Origin: Iris pallida
Taxonomy: Eukaryota; Streptophyta; Magnoliopsida; Asparagales; Iridaceae
DNA length: 64,000 bases
Direction: 5' to 3'
Assembly: GCA_029216955.1 (NCBI GenBank)
Contig: JANAVB010006999.1
Location: 2,288,431-2,352,430 of the forward strand
A program made the translations under genes and the position numbers. Shown here piece after piece: positions 46,471 through 57,537 of this stretch (its first letter is position 1; every line of letters begins with the position of its first letter). The notes under the pieces were generated by a model. The model had not been told where the DNA came from and made no database searches. It saw nothing but the letters and a program-made list of their open reading frames with translations.

Positions 46471-49111
46471 TTACCTACCTTCAGGTTTGAATATTAATAG
46501 GTTTTCGATGTTCTTGGTTGTGAGTAGGATTGATTGTTGAGTATCGGGGTTTTCTTGAGAGTTGATTCTCTGTTTCAGAATTTTCTTCCTGTTGATCGGT
46601 TTTCAGTAGGTTATTCATGTATTATACTAATCCTCAGTTCCTAATTAACCTCCCAGGTGTGATTACCTATTAGATTTCATAATAGGATAGGTTGTAATCT
46701 ATTGTGTTTGACTTTGGGGTTGTTGAGTATCAAATTATCAGGTTTTTTCCAGTTTTCTGATCAGTCATTCTCTGTTTTGGTATTTTGTTCGGTTGATTCA
46801 TGTGTAACCTTGTAGAAACTCAACCTATAAATCCTTTTTGACCCTACCTATGTGATTACCTGATAGTTTGTATCAAGAGTTGGACTGTGATCGAATTTGT
46901 GCATTGGTTGGGAGTATCAAGAAAAGTTTAGTTTTCTTTTTGTTTCAGTTCTTCTATTGATAGGTTGGTTCAGGTTTTGGGCTCTCGAGTTCAGTCCTGA
47001 GTTTGTGGTTCAGTAAATGTGAGTGTACTTACTAGTTCCAGGGAGTTAAGGCTTTGATCGATTTAGGTAGACTCATAGATTGAGTCTTCTCAACAAATTC
47101 AGATTTTTGGTTTATGGTGTTCTGTCTTTAGTTCAGATTTCAGTTCTTTTCTTTCTTTTTGTTCTTTGTTCAGTTCAAATCTGAGTTGTACTACTGTCAA
47201 AGCAACATTCAGGTTCCTTAATCCACATAGGTGAATACATGCTAGGTTACACAGGGAGAGGGCTATGTTCGAGTTTGGCCTAAACATAGGACAACTGAGT
47301 TGTGAAGGTTAGCATAGGCTATGTTCAAGTATTATTCCTATAACTGGTATTGAAGGAATGAGTTTATTTTGATGGTTTAGATTTCTTTTCAGTTTACTGT
47401 TAGTTGAGATGGGGTTAATACCAAGTGTAGTTGGTAGCTAGATTGTTGTTGAAGTTTTAAAACAGAGATTGGTTTTTGGGATGTATATGTATGTGGGTTA
47501 TGTGCCAAGAGAAATAGGTAAATTCCTATAACAGCTATTTAGTTGTGTAGGTAAATTCTAGGGATTAATTTCAGGATACTATAGTTAGTTGATAGTTTAG
47601 TTAGCTACTTTGGTTGCTAGGTTTAAGGAGAGTTTGGTTTTTAGATGTGTACATGAGTGGTGTATAGTTAGGATAGAAATCTGATTTTTTTGTGTATTAA
47701 TAGTTGGTAGGATTTTGGTATTAGGTTTCACTTTGGTATTGATATTAGGTCATGGTATTATGCTCTAAGATAGCCATTTCCCCTTAGCTTGAAACCTAAG
47801 ATACCACCAACCATACCAAAATCAACTCTAAGACTAGTATTGACCAAAAAAATGGACTTATAGACTAGTGGACCAACTTTGACCTAGTTTGACTAAGTTG
47901 GTTGACCAAAGTTGACCCAAGGTTGAATTTGACTTAGGTTGCCCCAAATCATGTAGAATTTGCATTGAAAACTTTTCTTGTGATATTTTAGACTGTATTA
48001 TGACATGTGGTTGTTTTAAATAGGATCTTATTACTCCAGTCCAGTCACTTATCATCATCAGCAGTTCGGATTGCCAGGCGAGTACATTCTCTGATCTTTT
48101 CATGCTTCTTTGGACATGTACTCTTGTTATAGACTAGTGTACTTGATGCTGACATGACGTTCACACGGATCGGTACCCTATGGATCTTTTCATGCGATGT
48201 TATCCCCTCGGATATATCGAGTATGTCATATTTTATGTACTTTATCATGTTCATCATGTACTCCATGTATTCACTTTTATCCATGTGCACTCATATGTTA
48301 TTCATGTACACCATGACCATATGAGCTCCATGTATACAGTAGTTGTTATCCATGTGCAATAACATAACATGCTTCGATCCTTATATATTGGTTGGGGGCA
48401 GGGAGAGTGTAGTTGGTTATGTGATCATTATCCCCAGTAGTTGTTATCCATATTATTTCCGTAGTTGTATCCATGTGCGACCCAAGCTGTTTACATAACC
48501 AATTCATGCTCTGTTTCACGTAGAAGGTTTTATTCTCTATTTATCATATTTATATCTCAGTTATATCTTCTCTCCTGTTGATTTCTCTTTACAGCGATTC
48601 ATGTATAGTTTTCTATAGCTTGCTTTATATGTCCATTCCTGATATGAACTGTTGTGAGAGATATGTGCTCGTTCCGTTCTGACTGGGCATGTTGAAAATT
48701 TTATAGGTGATGATGAGGAGTATTGTCCTACTTATTCTGGCATTGGCTTAAATGACACTGGCGACGTGGACCCACAGGAGGATCCCACAGTCGCTGAGGA
48801 CTTGCCCATAGTCTAGCTGAGACTTAGTACTTTATTTGTATTTTCTATTTGAGACTTTTATGAGTTGTACTTGAAATATTTCTGGGGGTTTACACCTAGA
48901 CTTTTATAGTGACTTTCTTGAGATTATTTTCCTGTTCCATCTTAGTATTGTGATTGAGTTACGTATTATTTCTACTCTATTTATAGATTGGTTAGATTGT
49001 GTTAGATATGGTGATTCAGGACAGCGTTCTACCGCCGACACTGCGGCGTAGGCTGGGCGTTCGTTACTTCTCGTGTCCTCACACTGGGTGCGGGTCGTGA
49101 CACGTTTTTAG

Positions 49112-49129
49112 TGGTGGCCCATGCAGGTC
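49112..49129 (+). other. primer-binding-site-like 18-mer of the LARD
   Basis: TGGTGGCCCATGCAGGTC, nine bases after the 5' LTR, identical to the minus strand of 301-318. See that entry for the tRNA question. Confidence 0.5.
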
Positions 49130-51670
49130 TCAATCACAACTAGTGTGATTAGTAGTGGTACTCGAACTAGAGTATCATTACACCTGCAAGTAGGATATAG
49201 GAATAAGTTAAAGTACTCAATCACTATTAGGAATTCCTGAGAGATTCCTGGGACGACCCTTGAGAATCTCATTTTGAGCTTCGATTTAAATTCCTTTTCC
49301 CTTACTTTTGTCCACCTTCCTCCCTCGATTCTTGCATCTTGTTTGAAATCTTTTCACCAATACCCTTACTTCCTTGTGTTTAATAATGGTTAGGAAGATG
49401 GCTACACTGCTATATACTCATTGGTCAAACGCATGGCTAGGAGGATTACATTAAAGAATTGGGATACACGGAGATTTTGATTAAGTTATAAGGGCATTTT
49501 TCTAAAAAGATGCTTTAATGATTAGTAGTTTGTAAGTTGGGATATTACCAAGGAAATTTATCTTGAAGATTCTAAGTAGTAATCACCAGAGGATTATAAA
49601 ATTATATCTTGATACTGGAGGAAATTAGTTAGAATCTAAATAAATTGATTTCAGGAATTGATGTGATTCATGAATTATTGGATTATGATTATACATCCTT
49701 GAAGGTATATAGATTGGTTTGAATGATCAAAAAAGGGGGGAGTGGCAGTATGAACTATTAAATGGAGTCGTACAAGTTGCGATGTATATGTTTATGGATT
49801 TCAATTTAAGTGGGAGTAATGATATTAAAATTTTTGGTTTAAAAGATTGGGAAGATATGAAAACAATCGTTTTGGAAGAAAAGAAAAAAAAACTCAAATT
49901 CGGAATCATGTCAATTGATTGAAGATTTAAAAATCTATTTGGATTTTGGTTTAAGAAGTAGTGATTATGTTTCAATGGCTTAGAAGGAGAAATTATGGTT
50001 GATAAGCGCGTTAAAATATTAAGCTGTAAATGCTAGATTGCCGTGATAAGCTGAGTGTCTATCTTGAGTATTATTGAGACAAATTGGGGAGTTTTTTTTA
50101 TTTTAGGAAGTGATATAGAATTTTATGGATTCATGATTTATCAACTCTGGAGCTTAAAGTAGGATTGAAACGAAAAATTAGAAAAGGTTAGTAGTAACGA
50201 GATAAAAGTTATTATGAGATTTATGAAAAGGATTTAAATGTTAGTCGTGGTTAGATTGGAAGGCTTAGAGTGAATACAAATTGAGGTAGTTATTTTTTGG
50301 AATTTCTTTTTAAAGGAATGTAAAGGTAGGCCACCAAGGTAACCTTAATGAGATAGAAGTGTTCCACACTAATTGCCATATCACTCGTGACTATAGTATA
50401 TACACCAGTGTTGTTAGTCGTCTGCCAAACTATAGGACTGTATCTCAAATCTTGACCTACTCAACCTTCTCTCAAATCTAGATATTTTATTATGACTTCT
50501 AACCATTTGTATTTGATCATTCCTTAACAGTATTCGCCTTTAGTATTGTGTCCCTAGATTATTTCACTGGATTCTTAATTAAATTTATTTCATGCTTCAA
50601 CTTGATTTTCTTTATTCATGTACCCCCACCATGATACTAGATTACTTTCTGACTTAAATTTGAGATTCAACCATGACTCAATTCTTTCGACCCGACATGG
50701 GATGGAGTTCTTCTTGTTCTTTAAATGCTTAACATTGCACCTTATCTTGATCGCTTGACCAGCTTAGTTAAGGATCTTGGACTGTTTCTTTTCTTCTTCA
50801 TCATTACCTCCCTTACTTATACTTGACTACCTTATGTTGCTAATTTAGCCTTAGTTTTGCAAGCTTATCCCTTTTTGAGCTTGATCAAGACATATTTTAT
50901 TGGGTCGCGACCCACTAACATATTGTCTAATCAGAACCGATGTATGATGGTCTGATCAACCTAGTGCACTTGGTTCGCTTTCATATATTACTCTACGTGG
51001 ATGAGACTCTAGAGCATCTGTCTCATCCACGACAGTTTGGCAATTCTCCTTGAACTATTTTCGTCGTCTATGAACCACGTATTGTACTCACTAGTATCGT
51101 CTTTGAACTCTTTTGTTTTTGTCTTTCACATATTTCAGAAAGGCAAGGCACTCTACTTAATAGGTCAACACAGAGTATCATGTTTAGCTTCCTTATCAGA
51201 AGGAGGATAGTGACTTAATTCTATATCCTCACAGTATCCTTTAGGATTTCAATAGTGTTGAATTCTAAACCCACGATCGCGACCAGTCGACTTGGTCATT
51301 CCCTTATCGTCCAATGTTTGGAACCTTATTCAATTGAATTAATTCAATTGTGACATAGATTTCAAATCTTGGATACTCGTGCCTAGACTTCAATGACCTC
51401 GTTCTCCATCTTGACCAAACCTCGATTCATCATGGATTTGATCAACTTAGATCATATCGAGACTAAAATATCTATAGATATATGTATATATAGCGTGCTT
51501 GGATTTCAGTGTTATTGACAGTCGTGCTTTAAACTTTCAATTTTGATCATCCTTAGAATATTAATGATTTATGGTTAATTTCAGTTGTTTTTATAATCAC
51601 CAGTATTTATATAGGATGATATACTGCCTTACAGTCCAATGATTTATTATTTATCCTTATCTTTTCCAGA
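49130..51670 (+). other. non-coding interior of the LARD
   Basis: AT-rich, with only scattered short frames on either strand. I recognise no protein domain and no tandem repeat. In LARDs this core is thought to act as RNA packaging and structural sequence. Confidence 0.6.
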
Positions 51671-52360
51671 ATGGCACCCATGACCAGAATTTGTCCCCAG
51701 TGCACAGCCGCAATTCCGGATGAGACCGAGATTGTAACTTCCCCTTCTATTGCTCAGGAGGTATTAGCAGCCTCACCGGAGAACTTCCCTCCATCTCCAG
51801 TCCTTCAGGTGGGGACTGCAGTTCAGCCGGAGACTGAGGGCCTTCCTTTGCCTCCTGGAGCGGTACCCCATGTCATTCCTGTTGAAGCTCATATTCACAG
51901 ATTTCTTCAGGATTTGCGGGAGGTACAGAGACTTCAGGCTGAGCTTATGAGAGAGCAGAGTCTCAGTATCCAACTGTTGCGGGATTACATGCATTCGAGG
52001 GAGGAGCCTAGTCCCAAGAGAGCAAGGAGCAGTTTATACCCAGAGCCTCAGGAGTACCCAGGCTTTCAGCCTAGACCAGCCTATCCAGTTCAGATACCTG
52101 TCTAGCAGAGACCAGCTGAGCGAGTGCCTACCTATGCCTTCTGTAAGAAGCTTGGGCACGAATGGAAGGACTGTAGGAAGAGACTAGGATTGTGCCTATT
52201 TTGTGGGTCAGCTGTGCACAAGATACGAGACTGTCCTACTACATTTGCCCCTAGACGAGGCCTACCTCCAGGAGAGAGAGTTCCAGCTACCAGACCTAGT
52301 AGATGTGAGTTCTTGACCCATACCTTATCCTATCTTGATGATTATTATACCCTACCATAA
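51671..52360 (+). pseudogene. gag remnant of the LARD: coiled coil plus two zinc knuckles
   Basis: It begins MAPMTRICPQCTAAIPDE. A Pro/Val-rich linker follows, then a Leu-rich amphipathic stretch (residues about 75-108: HRFLQDLREVQRLQAELMRE) likely to be a coiled coil. A stop at 52105 (TAG where CAG is likely) comes next, and after it FCKKLGHEWKDC, a knuckle with its first Cys replaced by Tyr, and CLFCGSAVHKIRDC, a complete CCHC knuckle. The frame stays open to 52360. The central capsid domain of a normal gypsy gag is absent, so this is a shortened gag of about 230 codons. Confidence 0.7.
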
Positions 52361-52565
52361 TATTTGTATGTTTGATACCTTATGACTACTTTTGATCTAG
52401 TATGACTTTAGTAGCTAGACGAGACTCCAGACTGATTGCATGCCGTAACCCTGTATGATTTCTTTTCAACTGCATGATTTAGATAAGTTTTCTTGAGACC
52501 ATGATTGTTGGGGTTTTGACCTAGGAAGAGTAGGATCATTTTAATTTCGAGGACGAAATTATTTT

Positions 52566-52579
52566 AAGGAGGGTAGACT
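52566..52579 (+). other. polypurine tract of the LARD
   Basis: AAGGAGGGTAGACT directly precedes the 3' LTR and follows TTCGAGGACGAAAT, the conserved end of Del/Tekay elements. Confidence 0.8.
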
Positions 52580-55500
52580 TGTAACATCCACTTTTTGAAA
52601 TAAGGGTATTTTAGTCATTTTAGCCATTTTAGTCATTTTGTGATTTTCTAGATATTATTGACTTGTGATTAATTTAGCCTTTGGTCTAACTTAGTAAACC
52701 CACATTAGAGACCAACCATGACCTATGATGAGTATCTAGCTAATTAGATTTTATTTTTAGGCTTTGGTTTAATTAAGAAGCCATTTGGCTATTTTTAGGC
52801 TAATTAATTAATTGGCCTTTGTAGCCTTTGGTTAATTGAGCCTAAACTCAACTTAAATAGAGGAGTGGGACCCATGAACCATCCTTGACCCTATTAGGAC
52901 TCCTATGGCCGGCCAAAACAGGAAGCCCCCATCCCCTATATAAGCATTGCATTGGAATAGACACCCCTTTCACAAAACCCTAGTTTCCAGCTCTCCAAAA
53001 CCCTAACTTTTTCATCCGACCTCCGTTTCACCCCAAACAAAGTGCATTGTGATCGTGGGAAGGAGGAGAATTTGCTGGAGCATTGTTAGCAAGGAGTTGG
53101 AGGCATTTGCTCGGTGGAAACTGGTCGTCTCATCGATCGAGGAGTTAGTTTCTTTGATACTTCAACTCTCTATAGGTAAACACCCAAACACCATAGTTTC
53201 TTCTGGTTTTTCTTCATATTAGCATGCATCTAGGTACCCTAGAACTACCCATAAAGTTTGGTTAAGTTTCGTGTCCGTTTGATAGGGTATCGGACACGTA
53301 TCGGATTAGGGTTATAGGTGTTCGATGAAATTCCTATTAGATTTCGAACATGTTTATTTTTGTAATCTAATTTCTCGAATTTGTAGCCCTATAGGTCAGG
53401 ATTCCTAAGCCCTAGATTCTTGATTGAATCGACTCGATTTCGTGTCCCAAAACAGGACACGCACGCGCGCACGAGGGCCGCGCGCGTGCCCTGCTACTGC
53501 TGTGTCTGTTCTCGCTGGACACAGCGACTCGACACATCATTTTTGGGTTGTGGGTAGGGGCATTGACTGTCATAGTAATCGTAAAGTTTCGTGGGGTTTC
53601 GTAGAGTATCGAGGGAGAAATCGACACGGCACGGGGCGCGCACTGTCGCGCGCGCGTGAGAACGCGGCGTCCGATACGCACTTCGTGCGACTCGGACACA
53701 TGGCGAGAGTCTAGTGCAGGCACGTGGACGTGTAGCCCTATAGGTGGGCTACGTGTACGAGTAACCACGTGTCCTATTTCGCTCTGTGTCGAGCCCTAGG
53801 ATGAGTGACACGCGTGCACGATGATTAAGTTTCAGTTTTGGTCCATTGGTGTCCAGGACACTTCGTGTCCTATTTTGTTGGACACGATTGCACTAACACA
53901 TCATGATTAGGCCCAGGACACGTTACCTACCTTCAGGTTTGAATATTAATAGGTTTTCGATGTTCTTGGTTGTGAGTAGGATTGATTGTTGAGTATCGGG
54001 GTTTTCTTGAGAGTTGATTCTCTGTTTCAGAATTTTCTTCCTGTTGATCGGTTTTCAGTAAGTTATTCATGTATTATACTAATCCTCAGTTCCTAATTAA
54101 CCTCCCAGGTGTGATTACCTATTAGATTTCATAATAGGATAGGTTGTAATCTATTGTGTTTGACTTTGGGGTTGTTGAGTATCGAATTATCAGGTTTTTC
54201 CCAGTTTTCTGATCAGTCATTCTCTGTTTTGGTATTTTGTTCGGTTGATTCATGTGTAACCTTGTAGAAACTCAACCTACAAATCGTTTTTGACCCTACC
54301 TATGTGATTACCTGATAGTTTGTATCAAGAGTTGGACTGTGATCGAATTTGTGCATTGGTTGGGAGTATCAAGAAAAGTTTAGTTTTCTTTTTGTTTCAG
54401 TTCTTCTATTGATAGGTTGGTTCAGGTTTTGGGCTCTCGAGTTCAGTCCTGAGTTTGTGGTTCAGTAAATGTGAGTTTACTTACTAGTTCCAGGGAGTTA
54501 AGGCTTTGATCGATTTAGGTAGACTCATAGATTGAGTCTTCTCAACAAATTCAGATTTTTGGTTTATGGTGTTCTGTCTTTAGTTCAGATTTCAGTTCTT
54601 TTCTTTCTTTTTGTTCTTTGTTCAGTTCAAATCTGAGTTGTACTACTGTCAAAGCAACATTCAGGTTCCTTAATCCACATAGGTGAATACATGCTAGGTT
54701 ACACAGGGAGAGGGCTATGTTCGAGTTTGGCCTAAACATAGGACAACTGAGTTGTGAAGGTTAGCATAGGCTATGTTCAAGTATTATTCCTATAACTGGT
54801 ATTGAAGGAATGAGTTTATTTTGATGGTTTAGATTTCTTTTCAGTTTACTGTTAGTTGAGATGGGGTTAATACCAAGTGTAGTTGGTAGCTAGATTGTTG
54901 TTGAAGTTTTAAAACAGAGATTGGTTTTTGGGATGTATATGTATGTGGGTTATGTGCCAAGAGAAATAGGTAAATTCCTATAACAGCTATTTAGTTGTGT
55001 AGGTAAATTCTAGGGATTAATTTCAGGATACTATAGTTAGTTGATAGTTTAGTTAGCTACTTTGGTTGCTAGGTTTAAGGAGAGTTTGGTTTTTAGATGT
55101 GTACATGAGTGGTGTATAGTTAGGATAGAAATCTGATTTTTTTTTTGTATTAATAGTTGGTAGGATTTTGGTATTAGGTTTCACTTTGGTATTGATATTA
55201 GGTCATGGTATTATGCTCTAAGATAGCCATTTCCCCTTAGCTTGAAACCTAAGATACCACCAACCATACCAAAATCAACTCTAAGACTAGTATTGACCAA
55301 AAAAATGGACTTATAGACTAGTGGACCAACTTTGACCTAGTTTGACTAAGTTGGTTGACCAAAGTTGACCCAAGGTTGAATTTGACTTAGGTTGCCCCAA
55401 ATCATGTAGAATTTGCATTGAAAACTTTCCTTGTGATATTTTAGACTGTATTATGACATGTGGTTGTTTTAAATAGGATCTTATTACTCCAGTCCAGTCA

Positions 55501-56556
55501 CTTATCATCATCAGCAGTTTGGATTGCCAGGCGAGTACATTCTCTGATCTTTTCATGCTTCTTTGGACATGTACTCTTGTTATAGACTAGTGTACTTGAT
55601 GCTGACACGACGTTCACACGGATCGGTACCCTATGGATCTTTTCATGCGATGTTATCCCCTCGGATATATCGAGTATGTCATGTTTCATGTACTTTATCA
55701 TGTTCATCATGTACTCCATGTATTCACTTTTATCCATGTGCACTCATATGTTATTCATGTACACTCATGACCATATGAGCTCCATGTATACAGTAGTTGT
55801 TATCCATGTGCAATAACATAACATGCTTCGATCCTTGTGTATTGGTCGGGGACAGGGAGAGTGTAGTTGGTTATGTGATCATTATCCCCAGTAGTTGTTA
55901 TCCATGTTATTTCCGTAGTTGTATCCATGTGCGACCCAAGCTGTTTACATAACCAATTCATGCTCTGTTTCACGTAGAAGGTTATATTCTCTATTTATCA
56001 TATTTATATCTCAGTTATATCTTCTCTCCTGTTGATTTCTCTTTACAGCGATTCATGTATAGTTTTCTATAGCTTGCTTTATATGTCCATTCCTGATATG
56101 AACTGTTATGAGAGATATGTGCTCGTTCCGTTCTGACTGGGCATGTTGAAAATTTTACAGGTGATGATGAGGAGTATTGTCATACTTATTTTGGCATTGG
56201 CTTAAATGACACTGGCGACGTGGACCCACAGGAGGATCCCACAGTCGCTGAGGACTTGCCCATAGTCTAGCTGAGACTTAGTACTTTATTTGTATTTTCT
56301 ATTTGAGACTTTTATGAGTTGTACTTGAGATATTTCTGGGGGTTTACACCTAGACTTTTATAGTGACTTTCTTGAGATTATTTTCCTGTTCCATCTTAGT
56401 ATTGTGATTGAGTTACGTATTATTTCTACTCTATTTATAGATTGGTTAGATTGTGTTAGATATGGTGACTCAGGACAGCGTTCTACTGCCGACACTGCGG
56501 CATAGGCTGGGCGTTCGTTACTTCTCGTGCCCTCACACTGGGTACGGGTCGTAACA
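52580..56556 (+). repeat. 3' LTR of the LARD (3977 bp)
   Basis: It begins TGTAACATCCAC and ends GGGTCGTAACA. It is collinear with 45128-49102, with small indels (for example a T-run near 55138) and scattered substitutions. Confidence 0.93.
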
Positions 56557-56728
56557 CATCGAGACTCGGTATTATTGGATATGGAATGTGGTTGAGAAGA
56601 AGGACGCGACACTTGAGAAGGTTCATACTGATGACAATTGAGCGGACATGCTCACGAAGGTTCTACCGAGGGGGAAGTTTGAGTACTGCAGGCAGATCAT
56701 CGGGATGACGACCTCCTCCACATAGTTG

Positions 56729-56742
56729 TGAAGGGGGAGATT
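56729..56742 (+). other. polypurine tract of the Tnt1-like element
   Basis: TGAAGGGGGAGATT lies immediately before the 3' LTR. Confidence 0.85.
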
Positions 56743-57537
56743 TGTTAAAGTGGGTGGAGTTCCCAACCTATGTGGAGAAGACCTCGGAGTGCGACGAGCG
56801 CCGTCTGTGTGTCAGAGAAGCTCGGAGAGGTGACGAGGCCATTCGAAGACGAAGAAGAAGCTCGGGAGCCACCATTTTACATTCTGGAACAGGGGAGGCA
56901 GAGTTCAGGCCGAACTCTGCCCCCACACAGAGTTCTGGCCGAACTCTGCCTTTTGGTTCCAGAACTGTTCTGGTTGCCAAATACAGAGTTCTGGCCGAAC
57001 TTTGTGTCGTCGGGGCTGAAGCATTTTTCAGGGTGTTTAATCACCATTGGATCTTATCCTACGGTCCAGGTTTTGCTGTAGATTAGGGGGTTTATACATG
57101 GTTATTTCTAACCCTAATCACAACAAAAACATTAAAGAACACAAGAGAGAAAAGAGGCAAGAGTGCCATTGCAACTTTGGGAGAGAGGAAGGAGGATTGA
57201 AGGCCATTTTCGAAGGAGGATCATGTTCGGATAATATCTACTCGTCATCCTTGTTCTTCGTAGCTTTGTAATCATTATTCTTGCTCCTAAGTGTTGTGGG
57301 GATCCGATTTGGATCGGGAGAAGTTTGTAGAGGGTGTAATCCTTTATTTTATTAGTGAAGGCTTCTCAGGGTTGGACTCCGATCGTCCCGTGGTTTTTCT
57401 CGTAAGGGTTTTCCACATCAAAAATTCTCTGTGTCTGCGTGGTTTGTTTTGGTATTTTGGTTCGTGCGTAGTATTGCTCGGTTCTCTCGCAGGTACTCTC
57501 TAGTTTGGGGAAAGGTTTCCACGTTTCTTTCCCAACA
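56743..57537 (+). repeat. 3' LTR of the Tnt1-like element (795 bp)
   Basis: It starts TGTTAAAGTGGG, ends CCCAACA and is followed by the TTTCT duplication. Palindromes equivalent to those at 40554-40663 are at about 56898-57007. Confidence 0.93.

Larger units (their letters stand above)
45128..49102 (+). repeat. 5' LTR of the LARD (3975 bp)
   Basis: It begins TGTAACACCCAC and ends GGGTCGTGACA. It holds a TATA box at 45484-45492, a GTGTCC/GGACAC-rich region (45815-46470), a CG-rich CACGCGCGC stretch near 46010, and TTGACC-type repeats near 47870-47930. Short frames in it are duplicated in the 3' LTR and are not genes. Confidence 0.93.
45128..56556 (+). mobile_element. LARD-like non-autonomous LTR element with ~4 kb LTRs
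   Basis: LTRs at 45128-49102 (3975 bp) and 52580-56556 (3977 bp) enclose a 3.5 kb interior. The exact duplication CATCG flanks it (45123-45127, 56557-56561). The polypurine tract (AAGGAGGGTAGA) and the preceding GAGGACGAAAT are typical of Del/Tekay chromoviruses. The interior has no protease, integrase, RT or RNase H, only a gag remnant. Long LTRs around a roughly 3.5 kb non-coding core fit the LARD class. The LTRs are very similar, and the first 700 bp differ at about sixteen positions by eye. It must rely on enzymes from a related autonomous element. Confidence 0.92.
41265..56725 (+). pseudogene. Tnt1-like gag-pol polyprotein, broken and split by a nested element
   Basis: It starts MDAKPVSMVNLNGTNYHY. 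Gag (UBN2/retrotran_gag_2 type) ends in a zinc knuckle CYHCGKKGHIK near 41965. Protease WLMDSGASAHVSHN is near 42145, HRRLGHISEKRM near 42545, and the integrase core 42700-43060 includes RSDNGGEY. RT is at 43830-44560 with YVDDILLVG near 44323, and RNase H runs from 44830. The frame is cut at 45127 and resumes at 56557, ending MTTSST and a stop at 56723. Defects, by comparison with the copy at 60630, include Trp to stop at 41321, Gln to stop near 41452, stops near 41998, 42412, 43778 and 45048, and a 2-bp loss in a GA run near 44456 that shifts the frame. Confidence 0.93.
40399..57537 (+). mobile_element. Tnt1-like Ty1/copia element, with a LARD nested inside
   Basis: The two LTRs (40399-41193 and 56743-57537) are both 795 bp. 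The 5-bp duplication TTTCT flanks the element exactly (40394-40398, 57538-57542). The primer site follows the 5' LTR and a polypurine tract precedes the 3' LTR. The internal region is a single gag-pol with integrase before RT, interrupted in RNase H by the long-LTR element 45128-56556. Without that insertion the element would be about 5.7 kb. LTR differences are visible every 15-20 bases, clearly more than between the LARD's LTRs, which agrees with the nesting order. Confidence 0.95.
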
